Notes under the pieces: generated by a model | What the model was told of the DNA's origin: nothing | Seen by the model: only the letters and a program-made list of their open reading frames with translations | Databases searched by the model: none | Shown: piece by piece, positions 24,386 through 28,505 of the stretch | Numbering within the stretch: position 1 is the stretch's first letter | Layout of the letters: every line of letters begins with the position of its first letter | Program-made: the position numbers and the translations under genes | NCBI GenBank assembly: GCA_041689995.1 | Contig: JBDNFD010000050.1 | Coordinates: 1 to 28,505 of the forward strand | Direction: 5' to 3' | Origin: DASSWG01 sp041689995 | Lineage (GTDB): Bacteria; Bacteroidota; Bacteroidia; Flavobacteriales; Flavobacteriaceae | Length of the DNA stretch: 28,505 bases

Positions 24386-24482
24386 CGTGATTGCCAGCGA
24401 AATCAAAAAAATTCAGATTATATATTTTGTGCTCGTAGATTTAGATGAATTTCAACAAAAAATCCATTTTCGGAACCAGTAT

Positions 24483-24550
24483 AGCCAACAGCCAACAGCC
24501 AACAGCCAATAGCCAACAGCCTAAATCTTACAGCCTAAAGCCTAAAGCCT
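24483..24550. repeat. Heptamer array after the TonB receptor gene
   Basis: Five plus-strand copies of AGCCAAC (one AGCCAAT), then a spacer, then AGCCTAA-type heptamers ending AAGCCT. The array ends three bases from the stop codon of the TonB receptor (24556-24554, minus strand). In the receptor's sense it reads T/G-rich (GGCTTTAGGCTGTTGGC). Confidence 0.92.
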
Positions 24551-24553
24551 TTT

Positions 24554-26935
24554 TCAAAACTTCAACGTAACCCCCACCAAAAAATTGATTCCCGCTTGCG
24601 GATAATATCCCGCACCTTCCACTGTTTGAAATCCACTTGGATAAGAAGGGTCTTCAATATCATAACTGAAATAATATCCGTTGGAAACATATTTTATGTC
24701 GAAAATATTATTGACCAGACCCGTGAAAACGATTTCTTTGGACCACAATGCTTTTTTTAAAGTGTAATTGATGCTGAAATTATTCACGAAATAACTGTCC
24801 AAAACTGCTGCTTCCGTTTCGATGTTGCTCATGTTTTGTTTGCCCACAAATTTTGAAAGCAAGCCGAGTTGTAAATTTTCAATAGGTTCGTAACTCAGAA
24901 TATTGCTGGCGATTATTGAGGGAGAAAAGGAAATTTCCGTATCGCCAAAATCTTTCAACGTTCCATCGAAAGCGGACACAAAATCCACATTTTTGTTCCG
25001 GCTTAAAGTAAAACTTGGACGAAGCAATAATTTTTTCGATAAAGAAATGGCCGCGTTAATTTCCAATCCCAACCGATAACTATTTCCACTATTTTCACGA
25101 ATTGGCGCACCTTCGTCATCAATGGCGCCTGTCATAACCAACTGATTTTGGTAGCGCATGTAGTATAAATTAGCGTTCAATTTAATTTTTTTCGTGTCGA
25201 AACGCCAGCCGAGTTCAAAATCATTCAATTCTTCGGCTACCGGATTCTTAGTTCCGGCATTTTCATAATCGGTTCTATTTGGTTCCCGGTGCGCCCGCGC
25301 AAATGAAAAATAGAATTGGGTTTTTGAGTTGGCCGCATAGGTTATCCCAGCTTTCGGATTGAAAAATAAAAAGCGGTCGTTCACTAATAATTCATTGCCG
25401 TCGGCCAAAGGCCCTTCGGTTTTATAATGAATTCCCCGTAGTTGCAAATCGCCATAAACCGTGAATTTCTTCAAGAAAATCCAATTTATTTTTCCGAAAA
25501 AATTGTAATCGGTTTTGTAACCCGTGTTGAAATAATAGGGTTTGTACGGATCTTCATTTTTGGCAAAACGCGTATAGATCACTTCGCCAAAATGGTCGCC
25601 AACATATTTGTTCCAGCCACCACCAAAAAGTGCATCGATGTTGTCTTTCTTATAATTTAGGCTGAAAACCGTTCCGTAGAAATCATTGTCCAACCAACTG
25701 CGGTCCACTAAATCGGAAGTTGTAATTTCTTTGCCGTTTGCATTGAATGGTTCCAAACCGAAATCGCTTAGAACCGCATCTTCCTCATATTCTTCGTAAT
25801 ATCCTTCCCCCATAGTATAATGTAACGCGATGTTGGATGACCAAAAATCAGTATATTTTTGGTTCCAAAGTAATTGGAAATGATCTTGCTGATAATTGTC
25901 GGTTTGGTTGTCATAGAATTTCACATTTCCGTCCTCGTCGGTGTATATTCCTGCGGGATTGAACGTTCGGTTCGTTTCAAGTTGATTTTCATCAATTCCG
26001 AACCAAGCCTGATAAGTCCGTTCTTTTCCACCGAAAGTCAAGGCTTTCACCACGGTATTTTCATCGACATAAACGCCCTGAAGGAAGTAGGATTTTAAAT
26101 CGCTTGAAGCGCGATCGATATATCCATCGCTGGCAATTTTTGAAAGTCTGCCTGAAAATGCCCAATGCTCGTTCAGCAAACCGCTTCCGATTTCAACCGT
26201 GTGTTTGCGGGTATTGAAGGAACCAAAACTGTTGGCCACAGAGGCAAATGCCTCTTTTCGATAAGCTTGGGTTTCCATGTTCAAACTGGAACCAAATGCT
26301 CCCGCACCGTTGGTGGAAGTTCCCACGCCACGTTGCAGTTGCAAACTTTCGACAGAAGAAGCAATATCGCCCAAATTCACCCAAAAAGAACCTTGACTTT
26401 CAGAATCGTTGTAAGGAATTCCGTTTATGGTGACGTTCATGGCATTGCTTCCGCGCACGCGCATTGCTGTATATCCCACGCCAGCACCGGCATCACTTGT
26501 AGTAACCACAGATGGCATATATTGCATCAAAATCGGGATGTCTTGTCCCAAATTTCGCGCGGCAATTTCTTCCTCATCCATATTGCTGTGGGCAATTGGG
26601 TCGTTGGCTGCCACACGAACGGCATTGATAAAAACCGCATCCAGATTTTCTTGAACATCTCCCAAATCAATATTTAGAATACGATCTTCCGTAAGCATAA
26701 GGTCGATTTCCTTTTTATTTCCGTGGGAAAATACAATGGTGTAGGTTCCTTTTTTCAAGGAAAGGGCATAATTTCCTTCCAAATCCGTAAGGGTTCCTTC
26801 TTGTGTTCCTTTTACAGAAACACTTGCGCCAACAATGGGAGTTTCCCCGTTTGAAACTTTTCCGCTGAGGACAACTTGTGCGCTTCCAATGAAAGAAAGC
26901 ATTAAAAAACTTGTAAAGAGCAATAAGGTTTTCAT
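24554..26935 (-). CDS. TonB-dependent outer-membrane receptor, probably thiamin-related
   Basis: A 793-residue protein. The signal peptide is MKTLLLFTSFLMLSFIGSAQ, followed by a CarboxypepD_reg-like domain (~20-90: SGKVSNGETPIVGASVSVKG), a plug domain (~125-235: NLGQDIPILMQYMPSVVTTS, MRVRGSNAMNVTINGIPYND, QLQRGVGTSTNGAGAFGSSL) and a 22-strand-type barrel ending VGVTLKF with the terminal aromatic. It takes up a substrate across the outer membrane using TonB energy. The substrate is inferred from the TPP riboswitch directly upstream: thiamin or a precursor, as for known thiamin receptors of Bacteroidota. No other thiamin gene is in the window. The leader is about 200 bases long and includes the riboswitch. 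Confidence 0.92.
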   Translation of the reverse strand: MKTLLLFTSFLMLSFIGSAQVVLSGKVSNGETPIVGASVSVKGTQEGTLTDLEGNYALSLKKGTYTIVFSHGNKKEIDLMLTEDRILNIDLGDVQENLDAVFINAVRVAANDPIAHSNMDEEEIAARNLGQDIPILMQYMPSVVTTSDAGAGVGYTAMRVRGSNAMNVTINGIPYNDSESQGSFWVNLGDIASSVESLQLQRGVGTSTNGAGAFGSSLNMETQAYRKEAFASVANSFGSFNTRKHTVEIGSGLLNEHWAFSGRLSKIASDGYIDRASSDLKSYFLQGVYVDENTVVKALTFGGKERTYQAWFGIDENQLETNRTFNPAGIYTDEDGNVKFYDNQTDNYQQDHFQLLWNQKYTDFWSSNIALHYTMGEGYYEEYEEDAVLSDFGLEPFNANGKEITTSDLVDRSWLDNDFYGTVFSLNYKKDNIDALFGGGWNKYVGDHFGEVIYTRFAKNEDPYKPYYFNTGYKTDYNFFGKINWIFLKKFTVYGDLQLRGIHYKTEGPLADGNELLVNDRFLFFNPKAGITYAANSKTQFYFSFARAHREPNRTDYENAGTKNPVAEELNDFELGWRFDTKKIKLNANLYYMRYQNQLVMTGAIDDEGAPIRENSGNSYRLGLEINAAISLSKKLLLRPSFTLSRNKNVDFVSAFDGTLKDFGDTEISFSPSIIASNILSYEPIENLQLGLLSKFVGKQNMSNIETEAAVLDSYFVNNFSINYTLKKALWSKEIVFTGLVNNIFDIKYVSNGYYFSYDIEDPSYPSGFQTVEGAGYYPQAGINFLVGVTLKF

Positions 26936-27046
26936 TCGTACAATTTTTACGAATAAAAGGGGCGGTTATTCTGGTTGATATTAAAAAAAATCCCGAAAAG
27001 CCTTTAAAAAAAAGCTGATCAGGAGTGCGATGTAAAGATGCAAAAA

Positions 27047-27134
27047 GCACCTTGTTTCCCTTGGCAGCATAACCTGCCCAGGTTCATTGGGTATAATCTC
27101 AGTCCTGAAATTTCCAGGACACCCCCTTGAGATG
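27047..27134 (-). promoter_or_regulatory. TPP (THI-element) riboswitch
   Basis: In RNA sense the element reads GGGGGTGTCCTGG, hairpin GTCCTG/CAGGAC, then CTGAGATTATACCC, GAACCTG, the P5 hairpin GGCAG-GTTATG-CTGCC, and AAGGGAAACAAGG. These are the conserved TPP blocks (GGGGTG, CTGAGA, ACCC, GAACCTG, ATGC, AGGGAA). P2 forms between GGGGGT and ATACCC, and a P1 is possible from GCATC and GGTGC. TPP binding should reduce expression of the TonB receptor. Downstream, several T-runs (around 26970-27025) are candidates for the switching terminator, but I cannot define one stem with certainty. Confidence 0.93.
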
Positions 27135-27137
27135 ATG

Positions 27138-27145
27138 CAAAAGTA
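27138..27145 (-). promoter_or_regulatory. -7 box (TACTTTTG) upstream of the TPP riboswitch
   Basis: Exact TAnnTTTG on the minus strand. The transcript would begin within a few bases of the riboswitch 5' end. Confidence 0.6.
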
Positions 27146-27576
27146 CTATAATTATTTTAATTTATCATATCTTTAAGGAGAATTGATCGCGCTACTTTTA
27201 TTTTTATCATTTCAATTATGTGAAAAGCACCAAAAAGTCCATTACATAGATCAAAATTTTGGGCATTACTTTTTTTTAACTACAAACTTAGCGAAACCAA
27301 TAGGGTCGCTATTATTTTTGATTTATTATGGCTAACTCTCTTTGAAACAACTGTTCACGGATTCGAAGAGATTTTCCGTGTGCTATAAATAAGTGTTGAA
27401 GTATGCGGAATTCCACAGAAATGTGTGGAAATATTACACGGGGTTAAATTTTTCAAAGTTTAGATTTTTGGAAAAGCTTCCTTTTAACAAAATGTTGTAT
27501 ATTTAAATCCCCTTTAAATGGACAGATTTATTTTTTAAAAAAGTACCAAAGAATTTTTATAAATATTGAAACTATA
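27146..27576. other. 431-base intergenic region with a small palindrome
   Basis: No ORF of note is visible. A hairpin-like palindrome, TTCCACA (27411-27417), loop GAAATG, TGTGGAA (27424-27430), is present but has no T-run after it. TATATTTA (27498-27505) is one base from a -7 box and could start the transcript of the following gene, giving a leader of about 65 bases. The rest is plain AT-rich sequence. Confidence 0.5.
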
Positions 27577-28437
27577 ATGACGGCAAATCGACAGCTTGAT
27601 ATTTTTGATAACTTGGATTTGGAGCATGCATATTCTTGTCTTTATTCCTTGCGTTTGGGTGAGGCCATTTCTTTTTTTAAAATTGCTTTAAATGCGCCTT
27701 GTCCTGATTCGGAACAAATTTATAACGCGATCGATATTTGCACTTATTGGGAACCGCGCCTACAACCTATGGATTTTTATTCTTTACCGGATTCCCGAAA
27801 ACGTCAAAAATATTTTTCTGATTTTTTAAATGATTTCCGGGCGTATGAATTCTTAAAAGAAACCAAGGAATTCCAATCGGTACTCCTACAATTTTTATTC
27901 AATAAAATTTATTTGGAAGAAGAGTTGAGCAAGGAAACCGTTGAAACCCTTTCGGATTTATTAATGGAACATAAAAAACACCAAGCCGCCTCTCAGTTGT
28001 TGAAGAAATTTGTAAAGGAAAAGACAAGTGAGCATGCTTTTTTTTATAGACTGGGCCAAGCACAATGGCTTGGTGATTACAAGACCGATGCGCTAAAAAG
28101 TTATGTGCGCGCCTTGCTCTATTTTCCGGAGACTAATTTTTTGGAGAGAATTGAATCGAAGAATTTACAAAACTTGATCCATAAATATGGCCCTGAATTA
28201 ACTCCGGCCTATGCTTGGCTTTATTGCAAAATTCCATTTCTGGAGATCGGTGAAGATGTAGAGCCCATAAATGAAAAACATGCGCTCGCTTTACAAAGTT
28301 ATGTTTTGTTGCACAAAGCGGAAAATGCACGATGGGAAAGCAGTCCGGATATGATCGATTGTCGAAAGGAATTAATGCAGCAAAACGCCGAATTATATGC
28401 GGCTTATTTTAGTTTTTTACAAAAGAAAAAGCGATAG
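27577..28437 (+). CDS. Unrecognised alpha-helical, TPR-like protein
   Basis: A 286-residue protein that I do not recognise. There is no signal peptide or membrane segment, so it is probably cytosolic. It looks alpha-helical throughout, with repeat-like helix pairs: HAYSCLYSLRLGEAISFFKI (16-35) and, around 150-185, FFYRLGQAQWLGDYKTDALK followed by SYVRALLYFPET, which resembles a tetratricopeptide unit (W-x2-LG-x2-Y-x2-A, A-x4-P). Aromatic residues are frequent. The C-terminus is basic (LQKKKR). The region upstream is long and gene-free, so it has its own promoter. Its stop is four bases from the end of the convergent neighbour. A scaffold or TPR role is an inference from the helix pattern. Confidence 0.75.
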   Translation: MTANRQLDIFDNLDLEHAYSCLYSLRLGEAISFFKIALNAPCPDSEQIYNAIDICTYWEPRLQPMDFYSLPDSRKRQKYFSDFLNDFRAYEFLKETKEFQSVLLQFLFNKIYLEEELSKETVETLSDLLMEHKKHQAASQLLKKFVKEKTSEHAFFYRLGQAQWLGDYKTDALKSYVRALLYFPETNFLERIESKNLQNLIHKYGPELTPAYAWLYCKIPFLEIGEDVEPINEKHALALQSYVLLHKAENARWESSPDMIDCRKELMQQNAELYAAYFSFLQKKKR

Positions 28438-28441
28438 GAAC

Positions 28442-28505
28442 TTAATCTACCGCTTTGAATGTTTTCACAACGGAATAATCCTTATTGTGAATTGCTTCAG
28501 AATTG
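28442..28505 (-). CDS. 3' end of a convergent gene, cut by the window edge
   Basis: On the minus strand one frame reads NSEAIHNKDYSVVKTFKAVD and then TAA (28444-28442), open to the window edge. Tail-to-tail placement four bases from the preceding gene and normal amino-acid content suggest the end of a real gene. About 20 residues are too few to name it. Confidence 0.5.
   Translation of the reverse strand, partial: NSEAIHNKDYSVVKTFKAVD

Noticed and set aside
26165..26677. Plus-strand 170-residue ORF opposite the TonB receptor
   Set aside because: Antisense shadow with Cys/His-rich random content.
27411..27430. DnaA-box cluster or replication origin
   Set aside because: Only one palindrome with imperfect likeness to TTATNCACA, no cluster, and no dnaA or dnaN nearby.
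27424..27445. Terminator at the TTCCACA palindrome
   Set aside because: No T-run follows in either direction.

Overview
The window is chromosomal DNA of a Flavobacteriaceae-type bacterium (phylum Bacteroidota). The evidence is AT-rich coding sequence, promoter boxes of the Bacteroidota form TAnnTTTG, few Shine-Dalgarno sequences, the gliding-motility genes gldD and gldE, DUF2480 and DUF3078 family proteins, a RodA/PBP2/MreDCB cluster, and a TonB-dependent receptor under a TPP riboswitch. I cannot fix the genus from sequence alone.

Layout. 1-494 is a gene-free array of short degenerate words. 495-3631 holds an aspartate kinase and a two-domain acyltransferase that resembles OlsF (ornithine/glycine aminolipid synthesis). 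3655-4737 is a carboxypeptidase-regulatory-like surface protein broken by one in-frame TGA. On the minus strand, 8552-4895 carries mutY, ssb, gldE and gldD: base-excision repair, single-strand binding and gliding/type IX secretion. A heptamer array lies between gldE and gldD, and a probable transporter remnant lies past gldD. 8687-10789 (+) carries HU, a 29-residue basic COX24-like protein and RNase G, each unit closed by a clear terminator. 10830-11337 has no recognised gene but contains a likely small RNA.

11338-16660 (+) is a SUF iron-sulfur region: sufS, sufE, a sufT-like DUF59 gene, DUF2480 and DUF3078. Small accessory modules sit in successive gaps: a YefM/YoeB toxin-antitoxin pair between sufS and sufE, a four-helix-bundle (S23/IVS-type) gene bracketed by inverted repeats between sufE and sufT, and a MazF/PemK-type pair between sufT and DUF2480. 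A free-standing NUMOD4/HNH endonuclease gene follows DUF3078.

24357-17312 (-) carries purH, then mreB, mreC, mreD, mrdA (PBP2) and rodA. From mreC to rodA the genes overlap at each junction, so this is the elongasome operon. 27134-24554 (-) is a TPP riboswitch followed by a TonB-dependent receptor, likely a thiamin-related outer-membrane transporter. The right end has an unrecognised alpha-helical, TPR-like protein and the last codons of a convergent gene.

The most unusual signal is the set of short-word arrays (1-488, 5502-5597, 24483-24550 and the two arms around 13715-14101). They abut start or stop codons almost to the base. One pair of arms flanks a four-helix-bundle gene as a 19-bp imperfect inverted repeat. 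That is the topology of 23S rRNA intervening sequences, but here it lies inside a protein-coding operon.
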